Positions 32,222-42,444 are shown, numbered from the stretch's first letter. The stretch: 64,000 nucleotides of DNA from Hexactinellida sp. DTS-2022 (GCA_028753945.1 JAPNXP010000012.1:4920501-4984500); one strand, 5' to 3'. Numbers and translations: made by a program. Notes: a model not told the origin generated them from the letters alone.

Positions 32222-32379
32222 CAGTAAAACCTTCAGAATGTGAGCACTCTGCGGGCCAACGATAATGTTCACTTTCATGATTTATCATAAAGTGTGTCTA
32301 TAGCAATGGAAAAGTTGGGACCGAGTTCATTTTTGAGTTGTTCATTTCTTGAAAGTGTTCACTTTTGGAGGTTTTACTG
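32222..32379. mobile_element. 158-bp TA-flanked MITE
   Basis: The ends are cagtaaaaccttcagaatgtg and its imperfect inverse cacttttggaggttttactg. TA flanks lie at 32220-32221 and 32380-32381. The central region is non-coding. Confidence 0.8.
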
Positions 32380-32522
32380 TACCTAACTAATTATAATAAT
32401 CGATATAAGATTTCTCCTGAGTATTCTACCCTCCTTCCTCTTCCTCTTATAATCCATGGTTTATTAGACTCAGTTGTCTACAGCTATGTTTTCCCAAAGT
32501 TTTTGTTAACTCTCATATTTTA

Positions 32523-32611
32523 CCGTATTTATTCGAATAATAGCCGGGTTCTAATTATTTTTAGCCAAATCATGGGGAGCGTTTTTCGAGGGGGTTGCTA
32601 TTCGAGTAAGG
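32523..32611. mobile_element. 89-bp TA-flanked MITE (ccgtattt family)
   Basis: The left end ccgtatttattcgaataatag matches the inverse of the right end, ctattcgagtaagg, at most positions. TA flanks lie at 32521-32522 and 32612-32613. It is a relative of the element nested at 3046-3871. Confidence 0.7.
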
Positions 32612-33574
32612 TATATATTTAATCCATTAATAAATAAATAAATATATTTCCCTTGAATACGATTATTTCTATTCTTATTCTTGACTATATTATTGTTAAT
32701 TATGAGCAATTATTACACACCTTTACAATATTCTTCTTCTTCTTAATTTCTGCAAGGTATAATTGTATAATTATAATTCATACGTGTGCTATGGTGTAAT
32801 AAGAGAATTATTATTCTACAAAGAAGATTAACTGCGCGTGTATCTAACATGTCAATAGTTTATCACAAATAATTTGTTATATCTTTCGTAGAATAATTTG
32901 ATATATTGAACACATACACAAACAAGTTACTTAACTAAATAGCTTGAACTATCTCAGAACTAAGTGGTAAGGCCCTAGTTGGTTGAATTGCAGACGCTGG
33001 TATAAGAATATTTAATTAATGAAATAGAAACTTTATTCTCTTTAATTAATGGAGTAAACTGCATTGTTTGTGATGTACAACTTGATGGACTCACCTTAAA
33101 CAAGAATCTGATATATCTTTTCTATCATTTGATGTTAATTTAATTTTCTTCTTGTGTAGTATCTTATCTTAGCAAGGTAGAATGTGCTTCTCCTTGTCCG
33201 GAAAAGTAATATTATCTGCTAATTACATGTGGGACAACCATTTATTGGAATAAAAAGTATCTTGTTATATCTGTTCTTGACGTAGCACTCAATTACAGAA
33301 TTCTTCAAATTATTTATTTCTCTAATTTACATTATTTGAATTGTTGACTTGCCCTGGGTTTATTTTTTCCATATATAAATTTTAAATCACTTCAAACATA
33401 TCCAAAGTTCGAATATTCATTTGTTCATCAACAGTAGAATTATTTTATTTTGCAATGAGATACAAGTAAATATTACATTATTATTATTACAATCAGTATT
33501 AATATTTATACAATAGACTAATTTGTTTTATAAAATATTATTGCGATTAAATGTAGTTTGTCGGATTCGAGTGA

Positions 33575-33907
33575 TTAATAATAGTCCATACTGTCGCAGA
33601 CTGAAAGGATTTCCAATACAGCTTTATTCTTCTGTAACAGTTCAATTTCTTCAATTAAATCTGACCATTCGTCGTATAACTTCTCCCTCTCCCGAACCAA
33701 GAGGGAATATTCATTCGATTTCCTCTCTCTGCATTCTCTTCTGTATTTTTTCATTCTTTCGCGCCTTCTCGTTTTCTTAATATCGGCTTGTTCAGGGAGA
33801 GAAATTCTCTCATCTTTCAATATTTTATTCAGGTCCTTTATATCCAAATTAACAATTTCTTCATTGCTCAATAGCAGAAGATTATAATCCTTATCAGGTG
33901 TGGACAT
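33575..33907 (-). CDS. Small CNC/Maf-like bZIP protein (110 aa) with divergent basic region
   Basis: The 110-residue frame has no intron. Residues about 14-32 (LSNEEIVNLDIKDLNKIL) match the extended homology region that precedes the basic region in CNC and Maf factors (compare EIVNLPVDDFNE and ELVSMSVRELN). The basic region follows (KKTRRRERMKKYRRECRERK), with the RRR...CRxRK spacing of CNC proteins. A weak heptad region comes next (LLVREREKLYDEWSDLIEEIELL). It lacks transactivation domains, as small Mafs do. The bZIP Asn that contacts DNA is Met here and the usual AA pair is YR, so DNA binding may be altered or lost. It is probably nuclear and dimerising. Family assignment is good, but orthology is uncertain. 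Confidence 0.72.
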   Translation of the reverse strand: MSTPDKDYNLLLLSNEEIVNLDIKDLNKILKDERISLPEQADIKKTRRRERMKKYRRECRERKSNEYSLLVREREKLYDEWSDLIEEIELLQKNKAVLEILSVCDSMDYY

Positions 33908-34377
33908 TTATTTAATTTATTTGTATTAATTTGTATCTTATTTATATTATTGAATAGTTGTGCTCACTTTTATTAAGTTGTAGCATCTCTTTTATATACT
34001 ACAGCAGGCATCTTAGCAATCATATACACGGAGCGTAATCTATACTTATGCTTAGCTTAATTTATGATTTGTATATTAGCTATGTAGAATAAGTATTCTG
34101 ATTACGTATAACTCTTATCTCTTCAGTGAGATTTTTAATATTCATCATTGGGAGTTTTGTGAATCCTACAATCTGAGATAACATCTCGAACAGATGTTCA
34201 GTTAATTAATTAGCATTTTAATGAGAAAACTGGGATTTATTGCTAATCAATGTTACTCATTATTTTTACAAAAAATTAAATATACTTTGTACAAAATAAT
34301 TTCGTGCAAATATGTATCATGATTACTTAAATTTCTATTTCATTCCTAGATAATATATAGAGAATCACTGCTCACAT

Positions 34378-34398
34378 TTATTATTATTATTATTATTA
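34378..34398 (+). repeat. (TTA)n microsatellite
   Basis: A run of about seven TTA/TTAT triplets directly abuts the left end of the next element. Confidence 0.85.
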
Positions 34399-34593
34399 CA
34401 GTCAAGTTATTTTATTCTGAACATTCAAGGGACCAAAAATTGTCTTCATAATAGAGAGACTATAATATGCGAACTCAACTCAATACAAACCCTATGTATT
34501 AAGTTGTTAATTTGGGACCATAGGGTTGTTCAAAATAAAAAGTTATTCATATTAAGCAGACGAAAAATAGTTCACAATAAGAAGAACTGACTG
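34399..34593. mobile_element. 195-bp TA-flanked MITE
   Basis: The left end cagtcaagttattttattctg and the right end cacaataagaagaactgactg are imperfect inverted repeats. TA lies at 34397-34398 and 34594-34595. It is non-coding. Confidence 0.7.
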
Positions 34594-35425
34594 TATTTGT
34601 CTTGCAAATAATACAGTTGTCTCTGAACTGGCCGATAGCAGTAATTGGTTAGTTGGAAATTTGAATTTAGAAGAGAGTATCATATCTCCATCTACGCTAA
34701 TCAAATGGAATTATCAAATGGAATTATGTGTTTGCACTTTTAGTAAATACAACTTAATCAAAATTTATTTTATTTAGTTTATAATATAATTATTCTAGAT
34801 CTATTTCTGGGCAGTTTACAACATTACTTTGTTTGCAAAGTTGTTTAATAAGTGAATTATCTCTCGCGTATAGCGTATTATACGTACGTATTATACTTAA
34901 TATCTCAGAGAAAATTAACCTATTTAGGAGATAAAATATTTTAATTCAAAGAGACTATTTTAACTGTTAAATATTAATCGAGCCTCTATGTACTACGGGT
35001 ATCTCGCTCGATTCATACGCCATACATTTATAATTAATTTGATGTTTTTCGGATAGGAATTCGTATTCTTTGCAGCATGCTTTTTTTAGGGCTGATTCGA
35101 ATATTCGTTCGAAATTATTGAACGAATATTAGATTGAAACGGATATTCGTTGACTACTTTTGGACAACAGCATGACTTTTGTTTAGCTTGGAGAGATCGT
35201 AAATATAAATTCCTACCTAAACTAGCTGATTATTAGTAACTTGTTTTGCAGCATGCTTTTTTACATCCTGCCGTTATTAAACCACATCCTGCCGTGATTA
35301 AAATAATTAATTTAGGCAAGTACGGTGATTATTCGATTAAATTCAGTAATTAGAAATATGTACTACATAGTACATGGTATACTCTGGAGTCTGTACGCAT
35401 TTTCATAACTTTCTATTATACTATA

Positions 35426-35564
35426 CAATGATTTTCGCCTATTAGCAATTGCAAATATATATTTCTCTTCTAGTAATTACGTATTTTCAGGCCCAATAGC
35501 AAGTTCGCCTATTATAATGCAAATTTCGTGCAAAATGCGACTTGCTATTACGCGAACACCACTG
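35426..35564. mobile_element. 139-bp TA-flanked MITE abutting the pelota start
   Basis: The left end caatgattttcgcctattag and the right end ctattacgcgaacaccactg are imperfect inverted repeats with TA on both sides (35424-35425 and 35565-35566). The pelota ATG lies 17 bp after the right TA. Confidence 0.75.
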
Positions 35565-35582
35565 TACTCTTATTAGTGTGGC

Positions 35583-36713
35583 ATGTTGATAAAGTTCAGG
35601 AGGATCGACCGAAAGACGGGAGAGGGCCAGGTGGACCTGGTCCTGCAGGAGACAGAGGACGTCTGGCACTTCTACAACCTCGTGTCTGTGGGGGACAGCA
35701 TCAGGTCCGTCACAATGCGAAAAGTGCAGCAGGAAACCGCGACCGGGTCCAGTTCTAGCCGCAGAGTTAAAACAACGGTTGTAATTAAAGTTGAGCACAT
35801 TGACTTCTACGGAGATCTCCCCTCAGTGCGTTTGCGAGGAAGGAACATTGTCGAGAACGAGTACATCAAGATGGGAGCGTACCACACTGTGGAGCTGAGC
35901 GTCAGGTCTGAAGTCGGTCTGGCTAAGAACAGCTGGGATAGCATTGCGTTGGAGATGCTCAACCACGCCGCGAACCCTAAGAACTCAGCCGACTTATCCG
36001 TGGTCCTGATGCAGGAAGGAACAGCGTACATATTCCTGGTTACTCCCAGCATGGTGCTCACACGCGCTAAGATAGAGACCCCCGTGCCGCGCAAGCAGCA
36101 CAGCTCTGCGGACAAACACCAGCAGGCTGTGGTCAGGTTCTTCGAGGCTGTCTACAAGTCAATTGCGCTGCACATCGATTTTAAGATCGTAAAATGCGTC
36201 GTTCTAGCTAGCCCAGGGTTCCTCAGAGATCAGTTCCATAAATTCCTAATGCAGACTGCCGTAACCAGTGAGGATAAGAATATTCTAGAAAACAAGGCTA
36301 AGTTCGTTCTGGTGCACTCCTCGTCCGGACACAAGCACGCACTGGACGAGATATTCGCCTCCGCGGGGCACTTGATACAGGACACGCGGGCGGCGCAGGA
36401 AATGAGAGCGCTGGAGAGGTTCACACATTTTCTGGACCGGGCCCCGGATAAGGTGGCCTATGGTATGAAGGAAGTGAGCAAAGCCGACGAGCTGTTAGCA
36501 GTGGACACTCTGCTCGTGTCTGACTCTCTGTTCAGGAGCCAGGACATGCGGGAGAGACACTCCTATGTCCGGCTAGTGGAGTCAGTGAGGGCCCACGGGG
36601 GCACAGCTAGGATATTCTCGAGCTCTCACACCTCTGGTGAGAAGCTCAAATACTACACGGGCATAGCCGCTATTCTGAGGTGTCCCATTCCAGACTTGGA
36701 CGAGATGGTCTAG
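35583..36713 (+). CDS. PELO: Pelota (Dom34), ribosome rescue factor
   Basis: The 376-residue product is close to human pelota (385) but lacks its acidic tail. The order of recognised segments is: N-terminal Sm-like domain (GQVDLVLQETEDVWHFYNL, VGDSIRSVTMRKVQ), ENEYIKMGAYHTVEL, the central eRF1-like domain (LVTPSMVLTRAKIE, CVVLASPGFLRDQF, HSSSGHKHAL), and the C-terminal domain (LLVSDSLFRSQD, RIFSSSHTSGE, GIAAILRCP). Pelota binds the empty A site of stalled ribosomes with HBS1L and triggers subunit splitting in no-go and non-stop decay. It lacks the GGQ motif of eRF1, as expected. There is no intron. The ATG used fits the conserved N-terminus. A MITE forms almost all of the immediate upstream sequence. 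Confidence 0.96.
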   Translation: MLIKFRRIDRKTGEGQVDLVLQETEDVWHFYNLVSVGDSIRSVTMRKVQQETATGSSSSRRVKTTVVIKVEHIDFYGDLPSVRLRGRNIVENEYIKMGAYHTVELSVRSEVGLAKNSWDSIALEMLNHAANPKNSADLSVVLMQEGTAYIFLVTPSMVLTRAKIETPVPRKQHSSADKHQQAVVRFFEAVYKSIALHIDFKIVKCVVLASPGFLRDQFHKFLMQTAVTSEDKNILENKAKFVLVHSSSGHKHALDEIFASAGHLIQDTRAAQEMRALERFTHFLDRAPDKVAYGMKEVSKADELLAVDTLLVSDSLFRSQDMRERHSYVRLVESVRAHGGTARIFSSSHTSGEKLKYYTGIAAILRCPIPDLDEMV

Positions 36714-36842
36714 TTATTATTGCTATGTTCTTCTGTAAATACAATTCAGCTAAAGAGTATGTATTTCAATTAACCATGGATGAGAGAACAAAATAATATA
36801 TTTAGTTTACTAAGTAACTCCTTATCCGTTTCTATAGCTCGA

Positions 36843-37799
36843 ATGGGGAACAAGAAGAAGGTCCTCTTGATGGGGAAGAGCGGGGCCGGGAAGACAAGCA
36901 TGCGCTCTATTATTTTCGCAAACTTCGTCGCGAGAGACACGCGGCGCCTCGGGCCCACCATGAACGTGGAGCACTCGTACATCCGGTTTCTGGGGACGAT
37001 GGTGCTGAATCTGTGGGACTGCGGGGGGCAGCCCAACTACTTCGAGAATTACATAACCCCGCAGAGAGACCAGATCTTCAAAGGCGCAGAAGTTTTGATT
37101 TTTGTGATTTCCATAGAAACGAAGGAGCTGCAAGACGACCTGAGGCTGTACCAGTCCTGTCTGGAAGCTCTGGGCAATCTCTCCCCGGACGCCAAGGTGG
37201 TCTGTCTCGTCTCTAAGATGGATCTGGTGGCGGAGGAAAAGCAGGAGCAGGAGTTCGCACTGCGGGAAGCTGAAATTAAGAAGCGGTCGATACCATTCAA
37301 AGTAGTCTGCTACCCGACTAGCATCTGGGACGAATCTCTCTACAAAGCCTGGTCCTCCATCATATACAGTCTGGTGCCAAACATCGCGAAATTCGAGGCT
37401 AGCTTGAACACGTTTGCTGAAATAATGGGAGCTGACGAGGTGTTACTTTTCGAGAAGGCCACCTACCTCATAATAGCGCAGGCAGTCAGGAAGAAACATC
37501 CGGACAGTCACCGGTTCGAGAAGATCAGTAATATCATAAAACAGTTCAAACTAAATGCTAGTAGGTTCGTAGCCAATCTGCACACAATGCGTATGGAAAT
37601 AGTAAGCGGAGATCTCAAGATATTCCTCGACGTGCTAACGCCCAACACCGCCATAATGGTAGTTATAAACGACCCACAGGTGTACCCTGCTTCCATCTCT
37701 CTGAACATACAGTCTGCCAGGAAGCACTTCGAGATGCTGGAGAAACTGGACAGATCCCCGGTCCTGCAACTAGCTGAGCCTAAACAAGCCATAAAGTGA
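36843..37799 (+). CDS. RRAGA: RagA/B-type GTPase of the mTORC1 pathway
   Basis: The start at 36843 gives MGNKKKVLLMGKSGAGKTSM (318 aa; human RagA 313). An upstream in-frame ATG at 36780 would add 21 unconserved residues. The P-loop is GKSGAGKTS (residues 11-19). Switch I carries RRLGPTMNVEHS, switch II NLWDCGGQPNYFENYI, and the guanine-specificity motif SKMDL. TSIWDESLYKAWSSI and HRFEKISNIIKQFKL lead into the C-terminal roadblock domain. RagA/B pairs with RagC/D on lysosomes and recruits mTORC1 in response to amino acids. After the conserved Gln of switch II the sequence is PNY rather than the usual DTF/DTY. It follows pelota on the same strand, with 129 bp between them. Confidence 0.94.
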   Translation: MGNKKKVLLMGKSGAGKTSMRSIIFANFVARDTRRLGPTMNVEHSYIRFLGTMVLNLWDCGGQPNYFENYITPQRDQIFKGAEVLIFVISIETKELQDDLRLYQSCLEALGNLSPDAKVVCLVSKMDLVAEEKQEQEFALREAEIKKRSIPFKVVCYPTSIWDESLYKAWSSIIYSLVPNIAKFEASLNTFAEIMGADEVLLFEKATYLIIAQAVRKKHPDSHRFEKISNIIKQFKLNASRFVANLHTMRMEIVSGDLKIFLDVLTPNTAIMVVINDPQVYPASISLNIQSARKHFEMLEKLDRSPVLQLAEPKQAIK

Positions 37800-37964
37800 G
37801 AGTTAGTATTCCAATTAAACATAAATTTATATTGTTTAGTACAGTTAATGTACATATAATTAATTGTACTGAGATTGATCATATTGTCTTGGTGTTATTA
37901 TGTTATTATCAGTTACCCATATGTCCAATTGTAGAGTAGTGGCTGAGTAGATTGGATTGCAGGC

Positions 37965-39200
37965 ATGAGGAGTTCCGTTAGCTCGACAGACTACATTCCT
38001 TCTGACGCGTGCTACCAGAGAGAGCTCGTCAAAGTCGAGAACGAAATGGAAAAGAAGAAGACAGAGATCGTAGAGAGACTCAGCTCTGAGTCCGATCTGT
38101 CCATAAGCTCGCTGGAGGACGGATGCCAGGCTCTCAGAGAAATCGCGGATTTGTTAGAATCGGTTAGAAACGAATTCGAGGAGAGACTTCGGTTGAGAGA
38201 GGAGGCTCACTGGCTGCAGCTCAATATCTCCACATGTTCCGCACGGTCCACGCACGCTATTAACAAACACCTCAAGGCACTAAACCACGAGCTGCTCTCT
38301 TACATGCGGTTTCCCACACCCCACATACACCTGGCCTGGACAGACGGCAGCTGTCGGCTCCACGCGACCCTCAACCCCTACACCTTCCGCTCCCGCCCGG
38401 TCTGGTCCGTCTCTTCGCAGGGGCGGCGCCAGCACCAACTGTTGACGCCGCACGCGTTAGCAGTGGACGCGTCCGGCGGACACATATACGTGGCGGACAT
38501 AGGGACCGATCGGATCCAAGTGTTCGACTCTGAAGGACACTATTTGAAGTCTTTTCGCAGCACCTCACTCAACCTCCCCGCCTACCTAGTTATACACGAG
38601 GAATATCTGTATGTCCGATGCTACGATAAGCTGCTTAAGCTGGACAAGCTGTCTGGTACGGAGATTCAGTCCTGCGAGCTCGTCGACAGACTGAAGGGGC
38701 TGGCAGCCGACACACAGGGACACATATACTCATGCCACTCTGCCACCCACGTCGTGTTCAGGTTCTCTCCCTCTCTGGAGCAGCAGAACTCCATACAACT
38801 CACCCCGTACACTCGCCCGCAGCAGCAGACCCGGTCCAGAAAGCCGAGAGACCTGAAGCTTATAAGCGACACTTTCTACGTTCTCTTCGGGGACTCTCCG
38901 TACCCCATCCAGAGCTTCACCAAGGAGGGTCGCTTCCTGAGGTGTGTGGTTTCGCGCGAGCAGATGGAAGCTGCATACCACTTCCTGTCTCTGGATTTGT
39001 TTGGCAATATTCTCGTCACCAGTCCCTATGTGCAGAAAATCAAAGTTTTCTCAAGTCGGGGAGATCTCTTGAGTTTTATAGGCACCCCGGGCCGCAGCCA
39101 GCCCGGGGAGCTGCTGACTCCCAGAGGCGTGGCCGTGGGGCCCCTGGGACTCGTGGTTATTTGCGATGAGAAGGTCACCAACTGTCTTCAAGCCTTCTGA
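37965..39200 (+). CDS. Coiled-coil/NHL-repeat protein (411 aa)
   Basis: Residues about 20-120 are a charged helical, probably coiled-coil, region. They lead into a beta-propeller of NHL-type blades. Blade signatures include LLTPHALAVDASGGHIYVAD followed by RIQVFDSEGHYLKSF, and near the end LLTPRGVAVGPLGLVVICDE. The layout resembles the C-terminal part of TRIM-NHL proteins without RING or B-box zinc fingers, since no C/H zinc-binding clusters are visible at the N-terminus. NHL propellers usually bind RNA or proteins. No orthologue can be named. Two further propeller-like genes lie within 8 kb (41042-41881 and 45121-46068), suggesting a local, diverged family. Confidence 0.8.
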   Translation: MRSSVSSTDYIPSDACYQRELVKVENEMEKKKTEIVERLSSESDLSISSLEDGCQALREIADLLESVRNEFEERLRLREEAHWLQLNISTCSARSTHAINKHLKALNHELLSYMRFPTPHIHLAWTDGSCRLHATLNPYTFRSRPVWSVSSQGRRQHQLLTPHALAVDASGGHIYVADIGTDRIQVFDSEGHYLKSFRSTSLNLPAYLVIHEEYLYVRCYDKLLKLDKLSGTEIQSCELVDRLKGLAADTQGHIYSCHSATHVVFRFSPSLEQQNSIQLTPYTRPQQQTRSRKPRDLKLISDTFYVLFGDSPYPIQSFTKEGRFLRCVVSREQMEAAYHFLSLDLFGNILVTSPYVQKIKVFSSRGDLLSFIGTPGRSQPGELLTPRGVAVGPLGLVVICDEKVTNCLQAF

Positions 39201-39481
39201 GGTGATAACTTATTTGTGATAAGTCTCGCGAAATTCTTAATATACTGTCATTCATCTGTATTATTTCAATGGAAATACTAAATCGCATGCAATTAGATTC
39301 CAATTCTGGACAGAGTCCACTAACCTGCTGTAAGATATTATGTTTGTATCACATCATATATCGTGCAAATTCCACTTTAAGGAAATTTCAGGAAATTTCC
39401 ATAATCGATTAATGTGACCGAAAACATATCTACAGTTGCAACAACATTTCCCCATCCATTTAGCCTATATCACTTACCAAG

Positions 39482-40543
39482 ATGCGTTGTACCATTTTGC
39501 TGCTGTCTCTCCTCTCCGTTGCCCTCTGCTCCCCGCTCTTCCAGCTGGAACTGGAACTAACCAACTCCAGTCGGAACATCGCGGAAGATGTGCTGGAGAT
39601 AACTCGCGGCATTTCGGACCTGAAGCAGCTGTTGGGGGAGTGGGAGCTCTGGAAGAACAAGAATGCTAAGGAGTACCCCGACGCCTTCAAGGAGCTCTAC
39701 CGTCTGAAAGTGTGGAGCGAGAACATCCGGTTAATTCAGAAGCACAACGCGGACCCCTCCCACTCCCACAAGCTGGCACCCAACCAGTTCACAGACCTGA
39801 CGCGCGCCGAGTACGCTCACCTCTACCTGCGTCCCTTCTCCTCCCCCCCGCTCACCGGCGGAGCCTTCCTAGATCCTCTGAACCTGCAGACGCCGGGCCG
39901 CGTGGACTGGCGAGAGGAGGGCTTCGTGACTGCCGTGAAGAACCAGGGATTGTGCGGCTCCTGCTGGTCCTTCTCTGCCACCGGGTCTCTGGAGGGACAG
40001 AACTTCCGGAAGACCGGACAGCTGGTGTCTCTCTCGGAGCAGAACCTCATCGACTGCTCGGGCAAGTACGGCAACCAGGGCTGCGACGGGGGAATGATGG
40101 ACTACGCGTTTGCTTATGTGAAGAACAACGGCGGCCTGGACACGGAGGCTGACTACCCGTACGGCGCAGACCAATCCTCCTGTGCGTATGACGTCACTGA
40201 GTCGGGCGCTACCCTCAGGGACTGGGTGGACGTGCAGAGTGGGAACGAGAGTCAGCTGCTGCTGGCTGTCGCCTCGCAGGGGCCCGTCTCTGTCGCGATA
40301 GACGCCAGCGAGGCCGGCTTCCAGCACTACAGCAGCGGCGTGTACTCGCGGGCCGACTGCAGCGACACGCAGCTGGACCATGGAGTGCTGGTGGTGGGGT
40401 ACGGCGTGGAGGAGGGACACGAGTACTGGCTGGTTAAGAACAGCTGGGGGGACTCCTGGGGAGAGAAGGGGTACATCAAGATGACCCGCGGGGACAACAA
40501 CCAGTGCGGAATCGCTACCATGGCCTCCTACCCCGTAGTGTAA
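39482..40543 (+). CDS. Cathepsin L-type cysteine protease (papain family)
   Basis: The 353-residue preproenzyme has a signal peptide ([13 protein letters not shown]), an I29-type propeptide (residues about 50-115; ERFNIN-like [17 protein letters not shown] and [11 protein letters not shown]), and a mature protease from about residue 138. The active site is complete: Gln155, Cys161 in [10 protein letters not shown], His300 in [10 protein letters not shown] and Asn320 in KNSWGDSWG. The end [15 protein letters not shown] is typical of cathepsin L and of the related sponge silicateins. The catalytic Cys (not Ser) and lack of a serine-rich tract argue for a protease rather than a silicatein. It acts in lysosomes or digestive vacuoles. 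The gene is GC-rich and intronless. Confidence 0.95.
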   Translation: MRCTILLLSLLSVALCSPLFQLELELTNSSRNIAEDVLEITRGISDLKQLLGEWELWKNKNAKEYPDAFKELYRLKVWSENIRLIQKHNADPSHSHKLAPNQFTDLTRAEYAHLYLRPFSSPPLTGGAFLDPLNLQTPGRVDWREEGFVTAVKNQGLCGSCWSFSATGSLEGQNFRKTGQLVSLSEQNLIDCSGKYGNQGCDGGMMDYAFAYVKNNGGLDTEADYPYGADQSSCAYDVTESGATLRDWVDVQSGNESQLLLAVASQGPVSVAIDASEAGFQHYSSGVYSRADCSDTQLDHGVLVVGYGVEEGHEYWLVKNSWGDSWGEKGYIKMTRGDNNQCGIATMASYPVV

Positions 40544-41041
40544 CACGCAACCCAATCTCTTATTCACTATCTCCTGTACTTACAGTTAATACTCTATTCG
40601 AACTTACCTAGTTAAGTACTGTTATTACCTTAAATTAAACTTTGTCCCTTCCTTTTGAATATTAGCCATATCATTCTATACCTGGATCAGGGTTGGTTCG
40701 GATATTCAACTAAATATATGCAATGCAGTTATTTTTCGAAATAAGTGGTCTGGCTATAGCAAATCACGGCATGCTTGCTTTAATCACAGCATGTTTTTTT
40801 TGCAGCATTCTTTTTAAATTTTACAGCATTATTTGCTAAATTCAATCACAGATTTTGTCCGTTTACATTATTCAAATGTAACACCTTTGGGAGACTTGTC
40901 TGTTATTTAAATTATGTGACACAGTAGAGGGAGGTGATGCAGGTTGTTGCGTGTAGGAAGCAATACTAATAAATCCGCATAAATTCGGCTACCCTTGGAA
41001 ATTTAACAATTAAAATATAATAAAGTAACATACTATTTAGA
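40544..41041. other. Intergenic, no gene seen
   Basis: AT-rich. It contains a phrase repeated three times (cacrgcatgnttk near 40765-40800) that resembles one near 35071 and 35249. No element boundaries could be fixed. Confidence 0.5.
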
Positions 41042-41881
41042 ATGTACTTTATTCCGATTGACGAATCGTCAGGAGACCATCTCCAGGCCACATTCATTCG
41101 TTCCTTCGATAACTATACACTCAAAGAGCCGCGAGGGATTGCCTCACACTTGCCCCTCCAGCTGATATTAGTCGCAGAAGGGGTGGATAACTCTATTCTC
41201 GTATTGGACAGAGATCTGCAGTTCATAACTCGCTTCAAATACCGCGGGATGGTAGAGCCCTGGAACATCACGTTCAGTGGCGACTACGAAACGTTGTATG
41301 TAATATGTGACCATGGAATTGTTAGGTTCAATGGAGAGTATCCTATATTCTTGAAGCCTGGCTTTGAGCTGAGGGGCTGTGTTGTCTACAATGATAGAAT
41401 ATTGACCTCTGCTTGTTACCTCAACCAAATTTATGAAATTAATAGAGATATGAATGTTATCGCCACCATTCACCCTGATATACATAATAAGGGAGAGAAG
41501 AATACTCTAATAATTGATTTTATTGTCTACAATGATTGTTTTTATATTCTCTTTCTGAACTGCAACTCGCAACTTCAAGTATTTGATATGCAAGGAAATT
41601 TCATAAAAACTATCTTATTCCAACCTAAAATTCTCGAAACATCTTTATTCATCACAAACTATTTTCAGAAAATTTTTGTCAGTCAGAGAGATCGGCCAGA
41701 GGTAATATGTGTGGATGCGCTAGATGACGTCACTCGGTTATTGAAGTTTTCTACTACGAATAGAAATACGGAGGAGGAGTCAACCTGGCGTATCAAGTCA
41801 GTTAATAGGCCCTGTGGGCTATTCTATGGGGTGGAGTTCAGTACTGTTCGGAATTGTTTAATTATTGCTGAAATGTTGTAG
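41042..41881 (+). CDS. NHL/propeller-like protein (279 aa), diverged
   Basis: This is an intronless frame. Repeated blade-like units are visible: EPRGIASHLPLQLILVAEGV followed by ILVLDRDLQFITRF, then ETLYVICDHGIVRF, and QLQVFDMQGNFIKTI. The ending RPCGLFYGVEFSTVRNCLIIAEML is like the last NHL blade. The N-terminal coiled-coil seen in the neighbour at 37965-39200 is absent, so either the gene is propeller-only or its first exon was missed. No function can be assigned. Codon composition is more AT-rich than the neighbouring housekeeping genes, which suggests faster evolution. Confidence 0.68.
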   Translation: MYFIPIDESSGDHLQATFIRSFDNYTLKEPRGIASHLPLQLILVAEGVDNSILVLDRDLQFITRFKYRGMVEPWNITFSGDYETLYVICDHGIVRFNGEYPIFLKPGFELRGCVVYNDRILTSACYLNQIYEINRDMNVIATIHPDIHNKGEKNTLIIDFIVYNDCFYILFLNCNSQLQVFDMQGNFIKTILFQPKILETSLFITNYFQKIFVSQRDRPEVICVDALDDVTRLLKFSTTNRNTEEESTWRIKSVNRPCGLFYGVEFSTVRNCLIIAEML

Positions 41882-42444
41882 TACAGATGGTTGTAAATCT
41901 CATTTTAGATATTCTAAAATTTCTAATTGTCAGTGTGTGTAATTGGCATAAGTAGGTTCTATCGTGTCGCGTAATTTTTAACTAGTCTAAGCGCGCAAAG
42001 TCGAGAGAAAGTCGCATTTAGGTATTCAAATTCAGTATTTTAGGTGTGAGCGAGCTCAAACTTAATCTAGGTGCATAAAAAATTTACCTAATGAAAGCCT
42101 GGCAAAAAGCAAACTGATTGTTACAATTTAAATTGCCAACTACTGACAACTAGTGACTATGTTACAGTCCCGTCTTAGGACTGCCTACATAAGTTATGTA
42201 ATAACTGCAACAACTAACGTTGTGGGCTCAGATTGAACTTCTTCATGTGTATCATATCAGTAGCAGAACTGTACATAATATCTTCATAGCCACCAGGGTA
42301 ACTGGCTTTCAGGTTTTACTGAGAACCAAATTTCAGTTGCTTATGGGACCGTAACAGATGTAATTCCATATTTGCTAGCTGAGTGTCGCTATTTGCGAGG
42401 AATTATACTTTGTAAACTGATATTATTATAGAATTATTATTTCA
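41882..42444. other. Intergenic, no gene seen
   Basis: AT-rich spacer upstream of the ERLEC1-like gene. No repeat boundaries or reading frames worth noting. Confidence 0.55.

Larger units (their letters stand above)
30812..33574. other. 2.8-kb AT-rich spacer with two MITEs
   Basis: No gene was found. Contents that can be named are the elements at 32222-32379 and 32523-32611, a GC-richer open patch at 31741-31960, and a polypurine-free AT background elsewhere. Confidence 0.6.
33908..35582. other. 1.7-kb AT-rich spacer with MITEs and a microsatellite
   Basis: No gene was found. It contains a (TTA)n run at about 34378-34398, elements at 34399-34593 and 35426-35564, and a repeated gcagcatgcttttttt-like phrase at about 35071 and 35249. 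Confidence 0.6.

Noticed and set aside
39869..40567. 232-codon antisense ORF opposite cathepsin L
   Set aside because: A shadow of the GC-rich cathepsin frame, with no family resemblance.
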